Source: Geopseudomonas aromaticivorans (GTDB lineage Bacteria > Pseudomonadota > Gammaproteobacteria > Pseudomonadales > Pseudomonadaceae). Taken from it: a stretch of 64,000 nt of DNA. Location: NCBI RefSeq assembly GCF_019097855.1, contig NZ_JAHRGL010000019.1, forward strand, positions 281,403 to 345,402. Direction: 5' to 3'. A program made the translations under genes and the position numbers. The stretch's first letter is position 1. Each line of letters opens with the position of its first letter. Under the pieces are notes generated by a model. The model searched no databases. It was not told where the DNA came from and saw only the letters and a program-made list of their open reading frames with translations. This document shows, piece by piece, positions 47,278-55,942 of this stretch.

Positions 47278-48057
47278 TCAGCGTGTGCCCGCCGCTGCTC
47301 GCAGGCGTGGCCGCGCCTGTTCCGTCATGACCGGCAACAGTTCCGCCATCCGCGCCGCCGCCACTTCGCCGATCACCAGGATCGCCGGGCTTTTCAGCCC
47401 GAAGGTGGCGGCGTCCTGCTGCATTCCGCCGAGGCTGCTGCGGCATTCACGTTGCTGGGGCAGCGAGGCGTTCTCGATCATCGCCGCCGGCATGTCGGCG
47501 CGCATGCCGCCGGCCAGCAGGCCGTCGCGGATGTCGGCCAGCTTGGCCACGCCCATGTACACCACCAGGGTGGTGCCGCTCTGCGCCAGCGCCGGCCAGT
47601 TGAGGCTGCTGTCGTCCTGGGTGTGGGCGGTGACCAAGGTCACGCCGCGGGCCACGCCACGCAGGGTCAGCGGGATGCCGCACTGGGTGGCGCCGGCCAG
47701 CCCGGAGGTGATGCCGTTGACGATCTCGGTGGCAATGCCGCGCTCGGCCAGCCAGTCGGCTTCCTCGCTGCCGCGGCCGAAGATGCACGGATCGCCGCCC
47801 TTCAGGCGCGCCACGCACTTGCCCTGGCGGGCGTAGCGCAGCATCAGACGGTGGATGAACTCCTGCGGTGTGGAGCGGCAGCCGCCGCGCTTGCCGACGC
47901 CGATGACCCGTGCCTGCGGGCAGTGTTCGAGCACCACCGGGTTGACCAGGTCGTCGATCATCACCACCTCGGCCTCGCCCAGGGCGCGCACGGCCTTGAG
48001 GGTCAGCAGTTCCGGGTCGCCGGGGCCGGCGCCGATCAGCCAGACTTTTGCGCTCAT
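47278..48057 (-). CDS. cobA: Uroporphyrinogen-III C-methyltransferase CobA (SUMT)
   Basis: This 259-residue enzyme methylates uroporphyrinogen III at C2 and C7 using S-adenosylmethionine, giving precorrin-2, the precursor of siroheme. SUMT motifs are KVWLIGAGPGDPELLTLKA at the N-terminus, VGKRGG, and RLKGGDPCIFGRGSEE. It is the last gene of the nitrate-assimilation transcript, where it supplies siroheme for NirB. ATG 48057 (MSAKVW) has AGAGGTG upstream; 48096 is a weaker start. It ends in a short basic tail. Confidence 0.94.
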   Translation of the reverse strand: MSAKVWLIGAGPGDPELLTLKAVRALGEAEVVMIDDLVNPVVLEHCPQARVIGVGKRGGCRSTPQEFIHRLMLRYARQGKCVARLKGGDPCIFGRGSEEADWLAERGIATEIVNGITSGLAGATQCGIPLTLRGVARGVTLVTAHTQDDSSLNWPALAQSGTTLVVYMGVAKLADIRDGLLAGGMRADMPAAMIENASLPQQRECRSSLGGMQQDAATFGLKSPAILVIGEVAAARMAELLPVMTEQARPRLRAAAGTR

Positions 48058-48122
48058 GTTCACCACCTCTCTCGTGTCGCTTGCCGGCGTTGCCACGCCG
48101 GCGGGGCATTCATCGAATCTGT

Positions 48123-48235
48123 GTAGGGTGGGTTAGCCGCTTGCGGCGTAACCCACCAACGATGCCGTGAGGCATCGCGCTTGCCGGCCTCGCGGCCGGT
48201 TGGTGGGTTACGACCTGCGGTCTAACCCACCCTAC
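48123..48235. repeat. REP-type inverted repeat between the nitrate reductase gene and cobA
   Basis: Outer arms GTAGGGTGGGTTAG (48123-48136) and its complement (ending 48235) enclose inner arms with GCGGCGTAACCCACC/GGTGGGTTACGACC. It resembles the GTAGGGTGGGTTA class of pseudomonad intergenic repeats. Lying inside the nir-nas transcript, it could form an mRNA stem that tunes cobA expression. Confidence 0.85.
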
Positions 48236-48249
48236 GGTTCGTCAACGGT

Positions 48250-50952
48250 TCAGGCCGGGGTCTTCGCTAGCAGCCGCTTGATTTCCGGCACGCAGGAGCC
48301 GCAGCTGGTGCCGCACCTGAGCTCCTGCTTGAGGCCGTCGAGGTCGAGGCCGCGCTCGATGCCGGCGCGGATCGCCGCATCGCTGACGTTCATGCAGCTG
48401 CACACCGTCTTGCTCTTGCAGCCTCCGGCGTTGCCCGGCGGCGTGCTGAGCGGGGCGAGCAGCCAGCGGCGCAGCTCGGCGTCGGCGCTGCCCTCGCTCC
48501 ACAGCGCCTTCAGCCAGTCGCGGGCGGCTGTTTCGCCGGCCAGGCGGATCGCGACGATGCGCCCGTCCTCGATGCGCACGCGCTTGCCGACGGTGCGGCG
48601 CGGGTCGTCGTAGGCCAGTACCGGACCCTGGTCGAGGCCGAGCAGGCGGTCGATCTTCGCCAGCAGTTCGGTCTCGGGGGCCACGGCGCTGGCGGCCTTG
48701 ATCAGCAGCGCCGGGCGCTCGCGGCCGGTGAGGGTCAGGCTGGCGTAGGCGAACGATTCGAACAGCGGGCGCAGGGCCTCGAAGCGCTCCTGCACCTCGC
48801 CCTCGACCAGGGCGAACAGCTGCCAGGGCAGCTCGACCTTGTCCACCTCGACGCCGGCGTGCTTGAGCTCCGGCTGCTTGGACAGCGGATCGAAGGCCGG
48901 CAGGGTCAGCACGTTGGTGCCCAGGCCCTTGAGAAAGCGGTCGCCCCAGTGCATCGGCAGGAAGGCCTGGCCGGGACGGATGTTGTCGTCGGCCTGTACC
49001 GGCAGGATCAGGCTGCCGCGGCGGCTGCGCAGCTTGACCAGATCGCCGCTGGCCAGACGCCGGCGCTGCAATTCGTCCGGGTGCAGGCTGAGCGTGGCCT
49101 CCTCGACGTGGCCGAACAGCTGCGCGGCGGTGCCGGTGCGGCTCATGCCGTGCCACTGGTCGCGCAGGCGGCCGGTGTTGAGGGTCAGCGAATAGCGCGC
49201 CTCGCGCTGCTCCTGGGCGGCGCGGTACGGATCGGCGACGAACTGCGCGCGACCGCTGGCGGTGGGGAACACCCCATCGCCGTAAAGGCGCGCTGTGCCG
49301 CGGGTGGCGCCGGCGGGGAACGGCCACTGCTGCGGGCCGAGGTCGTCGAGCAGCGCATGGCTGATCCCGGACAGGTCCAGGTCGCGGCCGGCGGTGAGCT
49401 GCTTGTACTCCTCGAACAGCGCGGCAGGGTCGGCGAAGTCGAACAGGCTGGGCAGGCCGGGGCGCAGGAGAGGGTCCAGGCGGCGGGCGAAGTCGCAGAC
49501 GATCGCCCAATCCGGCCGCGCCTCTGCGGGCGCTCGCACGGCGCGGCGCACATGGCTGATGCGCCGCTCGGAGTTGGTCACCGAGCCTTCCTTCTCGCCC
49601 CAGCTGGCGGCGGGCAGCAGCAGGTCGGCGAAGCGGCAGGTCTCGGTGGTGAAGAAGGCCTCCTGCACCACCACGAACGGGCAGGCGGCCAAGGCGTCAT
49701 GGATCCTGGTCTGGTCGGGCATCGACTGCGCCGGGTTGGTGCAGGCGATCCACAGCGCCTTGATCTTGCCGACCCTTACGGCCTCGAACAGTTCGATGGC
49801 GGACAGGCCGGGCTGCTCGGGCAGGCGGTCGACGCCCCAGTAGCCGGCGACCTCGGCGCGATGCGCGGCATTGCCGGCCTCGCGGTGACCGGGCAGCAGG
49901 TTGGCCAGGCTGCCGGTCTCGCGCCCGCCCATGGCGTTGGGCTGGCCGGTGAGCGAGAAGGGACCGGCGCCGACCCGGCCGATCTGTCCGGTGGCCAGGT
50001 GCAGGTTGATCAGCGCGCTGTTCTTGGCGCTGCCGGCGCTGGACTGGTTGAGACCCATGCACCACAGGGACAGGAAGGAGGGCGCCTTGCCGATCAGCTC
50101 GGTGCACAGCTGCAGGTTGTCGACGGAGATGCCGCAGATCTCCGCCACCGCCGCTGGGGTGTAGTCGCGCACCAGCTTCTTCAGGGCGTCGAAGCCCTCG
50201 GTGTGGGCGTCGATGAAGGCGCGGTCGATCCAGCCTTCCCACAGCAGGATGTGCAGGATGCCGTGGAACAGCGCCACGTCGGTGCCGGGCAGGATCGCCA
50301 GGTGCAGGTCGGCCAGCTCGCAGGTGTCGGTGCGCCGCGGGTCGACCACGATCACCTTCATGTCCGGACGGTGCGCCTTGGCCGCCTCCAGGCGGCGGAA
50401 CAGCACCGGGTGGGCGTAGGCCATGTTGCTGCCGGCGATCAGCAGGCAATGGCTCTGCTCGATGTCCTCGTAGGAGCAGGGCGGGGCGTCGGCGCCGAGG
50501 CTGCGCTTGTAGCCGACCACCGCCGAGGACATGCACAGCCGCGAGTTGCTGTCGATGTTGTTGGTGCCGATCAGCGCGCGCGCCAGCTTGTTGAAGGCGT
50601 AGTAGTCCTCGGTCAGCAGCTGGCCGGAGATGTAGAAGGCCACGCTGTCCGGGCCGTGCTCGCGGATGGTCTCGGCGAACACGTTGGCGGCGTGATCCAG
50701 GGCGCCGTCCCAGTCGGTGCGCGCGCGGGCCAGGCCCTTGCCCAGGCGCAGCTCGGGGTACAGCGCGCGGGCGGCCAGATCGCCGGTCAGGTGCAGGGTC
50801 GAACCCTTGCTGCACAGGCGGCCGTAGTTGGCCGGGTGCTGCGGATCGCCCTGCACGCCGGTGATGTGTTCGCCATCGTGCTCGATCAGCACGCCGCAGC
50901 CGACGCCGCAGTAGCAGCAGGTGGAGGCGGTGGTCTGGGTGGGCCGAGTCAT
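48250..50952 (-). CDS. nasC: Assimilatory nitrate reductase catalytic subunit with C-terminal [2Fe-2S] domain
   Basis: This 900-residue cytoplasmic molybdoenzyme reduces nitrate to nitrite. The N-terminal [4Fe-4S] site is C12-x2-C15-x3-C19-x27-C47, followed by the bis-MGD-binding body (SNMAYAHPVLFRRLEAAK, WCMGLNQSSAGSAKN, LTLNTGRLRDQWHGMSRTG). The last 55 residues form a BFD-type [2Fe-2S] domain (VCSCMNVSD, CGTSCGSCVPEI), which probably takes electrons from NirB or a reductase. Naming varies: this subunit is nasC in P. aeruginosa and nasA in Klebsiella. It starts 55 bp after nirD. Confidence 0.94.
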   Translation of the reverse strand: MTRPTQTTASTCCYCGVGCGVLIEHDGEHITGVQGDPQHPANYGRLCSKGSTLHLTGDLAARALYPELRLGKGLARARTDWDGALDHAANVFAETIREHGPDSVAFYISGQLLTEDYYAFNKLARALIGTNNIDSNSRLCMSSAVVGYKRSLGADAPPCSYEDIEQSHCLLIAGSNMAYAHPVLFRRLEAAKAHRPDMKVIVVDPRRTDTCELADLHLAILPGTDVALFHGILHILLWEGWIDRAFIDAHTEGFDALKKLVRDYTPAAVAEICGISVDNLQLCTELIGKAPSFLSLWCMGLNQSSAGSAKNSALINLHLATGQIGRVGAGPFSLTGQPNAMGGRETGSLANLLPGHREAGNAAHRAEVAGYWGVDRLPEQPGLSAIELFEAVRVGKIKALWIACTNPAQSMPDQTRIHDALAACPFVVVQEAFFTTETCRFADLLLPAASWGEKEGSVTNSERRISHVRRAVRAPAEARPDWAIVCDFARRLDPLLRPGLPSLFDFADPAALFEEYKQLTAGRDLDLSGISHALLDDLGPQQWPFPAGATRGTARLYGDGVFPTASGRAQFVADPYRAAQEQREARYSLTLNTGRLRDQWHGMSRTGTAAQLFGHVEEATLSLHPDELQRRRLASGDLVKLRSRRGSLILPVQADDNIRPGQAFLPMHWGDRFLKGLGTNVLTLPAFDPLSKQPELKHAGVEVDKVELPWQLFALVEGEVQERFEALRPLFESFAYASLTLTGRERPALLIKAASAVAPETELLAKIDRLLGLDQGPVLAYDDPRRTVGKRVRIEDGRIVAIRLAGETAARDWLKALWSEGSADAELRRWLLAPLSTPPGNAGGCKSKTVCSCMNVSDAAIRAGIERGLDLDGLKQELRCGTSCGSCVPEIKRLLAKTPA

Positions 50953-51007
50953 GGCAGTCGCTCCGTGTGATGCAGGTCGCGGGAGCCGGCAGGTGGCTCC
51001 CGCAGGG

Positions 51008-51334
51008 TCAGGCGCATTCGCCGATGGTCGTCAGGGCCAGTAGCACCCGGCCGTTCTCGACCTTGACCGGGTACTTGTGCGTGCAGCCGACGTCCGGCTC
51101 CAGCGCTTCGCCGCTTTCCAGGTCGATCTGCCAGTTGTGCAGCGGGCAGGCCACGCGCTTGCCGTAGATCAGTCCTTGGGACAGCGGGCCGCCCTTGTGC
51201 GGGCAGCGGTCGTCGAGGGCGAACACTTCATCGGCGGAGGTCCGGAACAGGGCGATGTCGCCCTTGGGGCCGGCGACGACGCGGGCGCCGAGCACGTTGA
51301 TCTCTTCCAGGGCACAGATATCCAGCCAGTTCAT
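51008..51334 (-). CDS. nirD: Nitrite reductase (NADH) small subunit NirD
   Basis: This 108-residue Rieske-fold protein is the small subunit of assimilatory nitrite reductase. Unlike many NirD proteins it retains a full set of Rieske ligands: Cys44 and His46 in RCPHKGG, Cys63 and His66 in ACPLHNW. The start overlaps the nirB stop (ATGA). It probably binds NirB and may pass electrons to the siroheme site. Confidence 0.94.
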   Translation of the reverse strand: MNWLDICALEEINVLGARVVAGPKGDIALFRTSADEVFALDDRCPHKGGPLSQGLIYGKRVACPLHNWQIDLESGEALEPDVGCTHKYPVKVENGRVLLALTTIGECA

Positions 51335-53784
51335 CGGGTGGTCTCCTCAAGGACGACAGGGATGCGCTCGAACTCCTTCCTCAGCACCGTGGTGGCGACC
51401 TGCTGCTGCCACGGGTCCTGCTCGAAGGACAGCGCGAACAGCAGCCGCGCATGCAGCGCCTGGCGCTTGCCGGCGTCTTCGAGAACCGCTTTCTTGATGT
51501 GCTCCAGGCCGACGCGGTGCAGGTAGTGCACGGTGCGCTCCAGGTAGAACGCCTCTTCGCGGTACAGCTGGAGAAAGGCCAGGCTGTACTCCATGACTTC
51601 CTCGGCTGTCTTCAGCTTGACGAAGAACTCGCCGGCCTCGGTCTTGATCCCGCCGTTGCCACCGATGTACAGCTCCCAGCCCGAATCCACGCCGATGATG
51701 CCGAGATCCTTGATCCCCGACTCGGCGCAGTTGCGCGGGCAGCCGGAGACCGCCAGCTTGACCTTGTGCGGCGACCACATGCCGAACAGCGCGTGCTCCA
51801 GGTCGATGCCCATCTGTGTCGAGTTCTGCGTGCCGAAGCGGCAGAACTCGCTGCCGACGCAGGTCTTCACGGTGCGGATGGACTTCGCGTAGGCGTGGCC
51901 GCAGGGCATGTCCAGGTCCTGCCAGACGCCCGGCAGGTCTTCCTTCTTGATGCCCAGCAGGTCGATGCGCTGGCCGCCGGTGACCTTGACCATCGGCACG
52001 TTGTACTTGTCGGCCACGTCGGCGATGCGCCGCAGCTCGGCGGCGTTGGTCACCCCGCCCCACATGCGCGGCACCACCGAGTAGGTGCCGTCCTTCTGGA
52101 TGTTGGCGTGGGCGCGCTCGTTGATCAGCCGCGACTGCGCATCGTCCCTGGCCTCGCCCGGCCAGGTGGAGATCAGGTAGTAGTTCAGCGCCGGGCGGCA
52201 GGTGGCGCAGCCGTTGGGGGTGCGCCATTCCATGAAGGCCATGGCCTCGGCCATCGCGAGCAGGTGGTGCTCGCGGATCGCCTTGCGCACCTGGCCGTGA
52301 TTGAGGTCGCTGCAGCCGCAGATGGCCTTCTCGCTCTTGGGCTTGACGTCCGCCGCACCGCCCACGGTGCTGATCAGGATCTGCTCGACCAGCCCGGTGC
52401 AGGAGCCGCAGGAGCTGGCGGCCTTGGTGTGCTTCTTCACCTCGTCGACGCTGAACAGGCCGTTCTCCTGGATGGCCTTGACGATGGCGCCCTTGCACAC
52501 GCCGTTGCAGCCGCACACCTCCATGTCGTCGGGCATGTTCGCGGTGCTGTGCTGGCCCTGGTGACCGACGTCGCCAATGGTGTTTTCTCCGAACATCAGG
52601 TGGTCGCGGATCTCGCTGATATTGGCGCGCTCGCGAACCTGGCGGAAATACCAGCCGCCGTCGGCGGTGTCGCCGTACAGGCAGGCGCCGACCAGCACGT
52701 CGTCCTTGATCACCAGCTTCTTGTACACGCCGCCGATCGGGTCGGAGAGGGTGATGGTCTCGGTGCCGTCTTCGCCCATGAAGTCGCCGGCGGAGAACAG
52801 GTCGATGCCGGTCACCTTGAGCTTGGTCGAGGTCACCGAGCCCTGGTACATGCCGATACCGAACTGGGCCAGGTGGTTGGCGCACACCTTGGCCTGCTCG
52901 AACAGCGGGGCGACCAGGCCGTAGGCGATGCCGCGGTGGCTGGCGCACTCGCCGACCGCGTAGATGCGCGGATCGAAGGTCTGCAGGGTGTCGCTGACCA
53001 GGATGCCGCGGTTGCAGGCCAGGCCCGCGCGTTCGGCCAGCTCGGTGTTGGGACGGATGCCGGCGGCCATCACCACCAGGTCGGCGGGGACCACGTCGCC
53101 ATCCTTGAACTGGGCGGCACACACCCGGCCGTCGCCGTTGTCGAGCAGGGCGGCGGTGTGAGTGTTGAGGCGGAACTGGATGCCGCGCGCCTCCAGGGCG
53201 GTCTGCAGCAACTGGCCGGCGGTCCTGTCCAGCTGACGATCGAGCAGCCAGGAGCCGATGTGCACCACGGTGACATCCATGCCGCGCAGCTTGAGGCCGT
53301 TGGCCGCCTCCAGGCCGAGCAGGCCGCCGCCGATCACCAGCGCGTGGCGGTGGGTCTTGGCAGTCGCCATCATCATCTCGGTGTCGGCGATGTCGCGATA
53401 GCCGATCACCCCGGCGAGATCGTTGCCGGGGACCGGCAGGATGAACGGATTGGAGCCGGTGGCGATGAGCAGGCGGTCGTAGGCGACCTCGCTGCCGTCG
53501 GCGGCGATCACCTTGCGGTTGCGCCGGTCGATGTCGACCACCTTGCAGCCGATGCGCAGGTCGATGCCGTTGTCCTGGTACCAGTCGAGGTCGTTGAGCA
53601 CGATCTCCGCGAAGGTCTGTTCGCCGGCCAGCACCGGGGAGAGCAGGATACGGTTGTAGTTGGGATGCGGCTCCGCCCCGAACACGGTGATGTCGTACAT
53701 GTCCGGCGCGAGCTTGAGCAGCTCCTCCAGGGTCCGCACCCCAGCCATGCCATTGCCGACCATCACCAGCTTGAGCTTGCTCAT
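51331..53784 (-). CDS. nirB: Nitrite reductase (NADH) large subunit NirB
   Basis: This 817-residue enzyme reduces nitrite to ammonium. N-terminal FAD/NAD domains begin LVMVGNGMAGVRTLEELLK, with the second nucleotide loop ALVIGGGLLGLEAANGLKLRG. Central BFD [2Fe-2S] cysteines lie in VCGCNGVCKGAIV and ASSCGSCTGLV. Nitrite/sulfite reductase domains carry the siroheme-[4Fe-4S] ligands Cys642, Cys648, Cys682 and Cys686 (TCVGSEFC and CPRNC). It is the first gene of the transcript. The 143-base leader carries an antitermination device and a sigma-54 promoter, so nitrogen limitation and nitrate should jointly induce it. Confidence 0.96.
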   Translation of the reverse strand: MSKLKLVMVGNGMAGVRTLEELLKLAPDMYDITVFGAEPHPNYNRILLSPVLAGEQTFAEIVLNDLDWYQDNGIDLRIGCKVVDIDRRNRKVIAADGSEVAYDRLLIATGSNPFILPVPGNDLAGVIGYRDIADTEMMMATAKTHRHALVIGGGLLGLEAANGLKLRGMDVTVVHIGSWLLDRQLDRTAGQLLQTALEARGIQFRLNTHTAALLDNGDGRVCAAQFKDGDVVPADLVVMAAGIRPNTELAERAGLACNRGILVSDTLQTFDPRIYAVGECASHRGIAYGLVAPLFEQAKVCANHLAQFGIGMYQGSVTSTKLKVTGIDLFSAGDFMGEDGTETITLSDPIGGVYKKLVIKDDVLVGACLYGDTADGGWYFRQVRERANISEIRDHLMFGENTIGDVGHQGQHSTANMPDDMEVCGCNGVCKGAIVKAIQENGLFSVDEVKKHTKAASSCGSCTGLVEQILISTVGGAADVKPKSEKAICGCSDLNHGQVRKAIREHHLLAMAEAMAFMEWRTPNGCATCRPALNYYLISTWPGEARDDAQSRLINERAHANIQKDGTYSVVPRMWGGVTNAAELRRIADVADKYNVPMVKVTGGQRIDLLGIKKEDLPGVWQDLDMPCGHAYAKSIRTVKTCVGSEFCRFGTQNSTQMGIDLEHALFGMWSPHKVKLAVSGCPRNCAESGIKDLGIIGVDSGWELYIGGNGGIKTEAGEFFVKLKTAEEVMEYSLAFLQLYREEAFYLERTVHYLHRVGLEHIKKAVLEDAGKRQALHARLLFALSFEQDPWQQQVATTVLRKEFERIPVVLEETTR

Positions 53785-53816
53785 GGTTTCTCTCCCGTCG
53801 TGCCAACCGTCCTGCG

Positions 53817-53859
53817 AAAAACAAAAAAGGCGTCCTGCCGTTGCCAGCAGGACGCCTTT
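53817..53859 (-). terminator. Leader terminator (attenuator) before nirB
   Basis: In the transcript a 10-bp GC-rich stem (53829-53838 with 53847-53856), extended by A-U pairs, is followed by TTTTTTGTTTTT. It lies between promoter and start codon, so it is an attenuator, not a gene end. Its 5' arm overlaps antiterminator hairpin P2. Confidence 0.9.
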
Positions 53860-53912
53860 GTCCGATCCCCGAATCGCTCGGGAAGCACCTCCCTCGCCGT
53901 TGAGGGTTGTGC
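53850..53912 (-). promoter_or_regulatory. ANTAR-type two-hairpin antitermination RNA in nirB leader
   Basis: Hairpin P1 (53885-53912) has GCAC/GUGC and CCCUC/GAGGG stems around hexaloop AACGGC. Hairpin P2 (53850-53863) has GGAC/GUCC around hexaloop AAAGGC. Both loops have A at position 1 and G at 4, the known ANTAR-protein recognition pattern. P2 uses the bases GGCGUCC that form the terminator 5' arm, so the structures exclude each other. NasT/NasR binding is inferred. Confidence 0.82.
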
Positions 53913-53937
53913 CTATGTGAATTGTCGAAAGAGTTAG

Positions 53938-53954
53938 TGCAGGTGTTGTGCCAA
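53938..53954 (-). promoter_or_regulatory. Sigma-54 promoter of nirB operon
   Basis: In transcript sense it reads TTGGCAC-AACACC-TGCA, with GG and GC exactly 10 bases apart. Predicted transcript start is near 53927, giving a 143-base leader. Control by NtrC under nitrogen limitation is expected from related systems; I did not find a convincing NtrC site. Confidence 0.82.
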
Positions 53955-54108
53955 CTTCGGGGAAGTGGCGTGCAATCGGGACTACAGAGAATCCCGCGGG
54001 CGCTCAGCCGGCTTTTCGGCACCGCCATGAGGCGGATTGCTTCGTTATGGTGCGCGTGCGGCGGTCACCACTGCGGGAGAGTCGTAAGCGCGGCCGCTGC
54101 AGTAAACC

Positions 54109-54390
54109 TTGAGCGGCGCCGCCGTCGGTGCCTCACGCGCGGCGGTCGATGCCGGCTTCGCGCCCAACGACATGCAGGTCTGCCAGACCGGCAAGATCGT
54201 CGCGGCGGAGCTATACATCGCGGTAGGGATCTCCGGTGCCATCCAGCACCTGGCGGGCATGAAGTATTCCAGGCTGATCGTGGCGATCAACAGGGACGAG
54301 GAGGCGCCGATCTTCCAGGTGGCCGACTATGGTCTGGTGGGCGACCTGTTCGAAGTGGTGCCGGAGTTCGGCCAGCAGCTCTGTGTCGGG
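54109..54390 (+). pseudogene. Decayed C-terminal fragment of electron-transfer flavoprotein alpha (etfA)
   Basis: The frame reads [50 protein letters not shown] and [19 protein letters not shown], the FAD-binding C-terminus of EtfA. Upstream the same frame has two stops (TAA at 54085 and 54103), and the normal end after VPE is replaced by unrelated codons. Key positions also look altered (Cys for Gly in QVCQTGK). There is no start codon or ribosome site. Weak resemblance may extend back to about 54061. Its presence suggests that a fuller etf/beta-oxidation cluster once lay here. Confidence 0.85.
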
Positions 54391-54418
54391 CCCGTGAGGT
54401 ACAAGCGAAGGAGGCAAG

Positions 54419-55942
54419 ATGTTCAACCGAATTGGCGTGATCGGCAGTGGCACGATGGGGCGCGGCATTGCCCAGCTGTTTGCCACGGCGGGCGTGGAGG
54501 TGCTGCTGCATGACAGCCGCCGCGAAGCCATCGACCAGGCGCTGGCCTACAACCGCGACATGCTCGAGCGGGCGGCGGCCAAAGGCAAGCTGAGTCCGGA
54601 CGTGCTGGATGCGGCGCTGGCGAAGATGCTCCCGGCGCACAGCCTGCAGGAGCTGGCCGGCTGCGACCTGCTGATCGAGGCCATCGTGGAAAACCTCGAG
54701 GCCAAGCAGGCGCTGTTGCGCGAGCTGGAAGGGCTGGTCGCCGTCGACGCGGTGCTGGCGACCAACACCTCGTCGCTGTCGGTGACCCGTATCGCCAGCG
54801 GCTGCCAGCATCCCGAGCGGGTCGCCGGCTTCCACTTCTTCAATCCCGTGCCGCTGATGAAGATCGTCGAGGTGGTGCGCGGCGAGCGCACCGACCCGGC
54901 GGTGATTCAGCGTCTGGCGGCCCTGGCCGAACAGGCCGGGCACTTCCCGGCGACCACCCCGGACACCCCCGGCTTCCTGGTCAACCACGCCGGCCGCGCC
55001 TACGGCACCGAGGCGCTGCGCATCCTCGCCGAGGGCGTGGCCACGCCGGCGCAGATCGACCGCATCCTGCGCGACAGCCTGGGCTTTCGCATGGGGCCGT
55101 TCGAGCTGCTCGACCTGATCGGCCTGGACGTTGCCCACGCAGTGATGGAGTCGGTGTACCAGCAGTTCTACCAGGACCCGCGCTACACCCCGTCCTACCT
55201 GGTGCCGCCGCGTATCGCCGCCGGCCTGCTCGGGCGCAAGAGCGGACAGGGCTTCTATCGCTATGTCGACGGCCAGATCCAGCTCGAAGCGGAACCGGTG
55301 CCTGCGCCGGTAGCCATCGAGCGGCCGCTCTGGCTGGACAGCCGCGATGCCAAGGTGCGCGAGCAGGTGGCCAAGGTGCTGGCCGCGGCCGGCGCCGTGC
55401 TGGAAGAGGGCGCCCGGCCTTCGGCGCAGGCCATCTGCCTGGTGACGCCGTTGGGCGAGGACACCAGCAGCCTGCTCGCCCGCCAGCAGCTGCCCGCTGC
55501 GCGCAGCCTGGCGCTGGAAACCCTCGCGGGCTTCGCCAAGCGCCGCGTGCTGATGCGCCAGCCCGGCCTCGACCCGCAGCTGCTGGCCCAGGCCCGTCAG
55601 GCGCTGGGCGCCGATGGCGTGCCGGTGGAAGTGATCAACGATTCGCCCGGCTTCGTCGCCCAGCGCGTGCTGGCCAGCATCGTCAATCTGGGCTGCGAGA
55701 TCGCCCAGCGGCGCATCGCCTCTCCGGCGGTACTCGACCGTGCCGTGCAGCTGGCGCTGGGCTATCCGCATGGCCCGCTGGGCTTTGGCGAGCACTTTGG
55801 CGCGGCCCGTGTCGAGCAGATCCTCCACGAACTGCATGAGCAGTATCAGGAGCCGCGCTACCGGGTCAGTCCGTGGCTGCGTCGCCGCGTGCAGCTCGGC
55901 CTGACGCTCACTGCCCCCGAAGATCAGGAGCCATCGGCATGA
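54419..55942 (+). CDS. paaH: 3-hydroxyacyl-CoA dehydrogenase, PaaH-type
   Basis: This 507-residue NAD-dependent dehydrogenase oxidises a 3-hydroxyacyl-CoA to 3-oxoacyl-CoA. It has a Rossmann start [19 protein letters not shown], catalytic His139 in [13 protein letters not shown], and two copies of the C-terminal helical domain ([17 protein letters not shown] and [19 protein letters not shown]). This architecture and length match PaaH/PaaC (3-hydroxyadipyl-CoA dehydrogenase). It has a strong Shine-Dalgarno (GAAGGAGG). The stop overlaps the thiolase start (ATGA). Aromatic or dicarboxylate degradation is suggested by the pair, not proven. Confidence 0.88.
   Translation: MFNRIGVIGSGTMGRGIAQLFATAGVEVLLHDSRREAIDQALAYNRDMLERAAAKGKLSPDVLDAALAKMLPAHSLQELAGCDLLIEAIVENLEAKQALLRELEGLVAVDAVLATNTSSLSVTRIASGCQHPERVAGFHFFNPVPLMKIVEVVRGERTDPAVIQRLAALAEQAGHFPATTPDTPGFLVNHAGRAYGTEALRILAEGVATPAQIDRILRDSLGFRMGPFELLDLIGLDVAHAVMESVYQQFYQDPRYTPSYLVPPRIAAGLLGRKSGQGFYRYVDGQIQLEAEPVPAPVAIERPLWLDSRDAKVREQVAKVLAAAGAVLEEGARPSAQAICLVTPLGEDTSSLLARQQLPAARSLALETLAGFAKRRVLMRQPGLDPQLLAQARQALGADGVPVEVINDSPGFVAQRVLASIVNLGCEIAQRRIASPAVLDRAVQLALGYPHGPLGFGEHFGAARVEQILHELHEQYQEPRYRVSPWLRRRVQLGLTLTAPEDQEPSA

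Noticed and set aside
53868-53886. Additional hairpin in the nirB leader (CCCGA...UCGGG)
   Set aside because: Its loop is five or seven bases and cannot be closed as a hexaloop with A1 and G4; it lies between P1 and P2 and is not needed for the switch.
54000-54108. NtrC enhancer upstream of the nirB promoter
   Set aside because: GCACC and GGTGC half-sites are present but their spacing (about 25 bases) does not fit the usual NtrC dyad.
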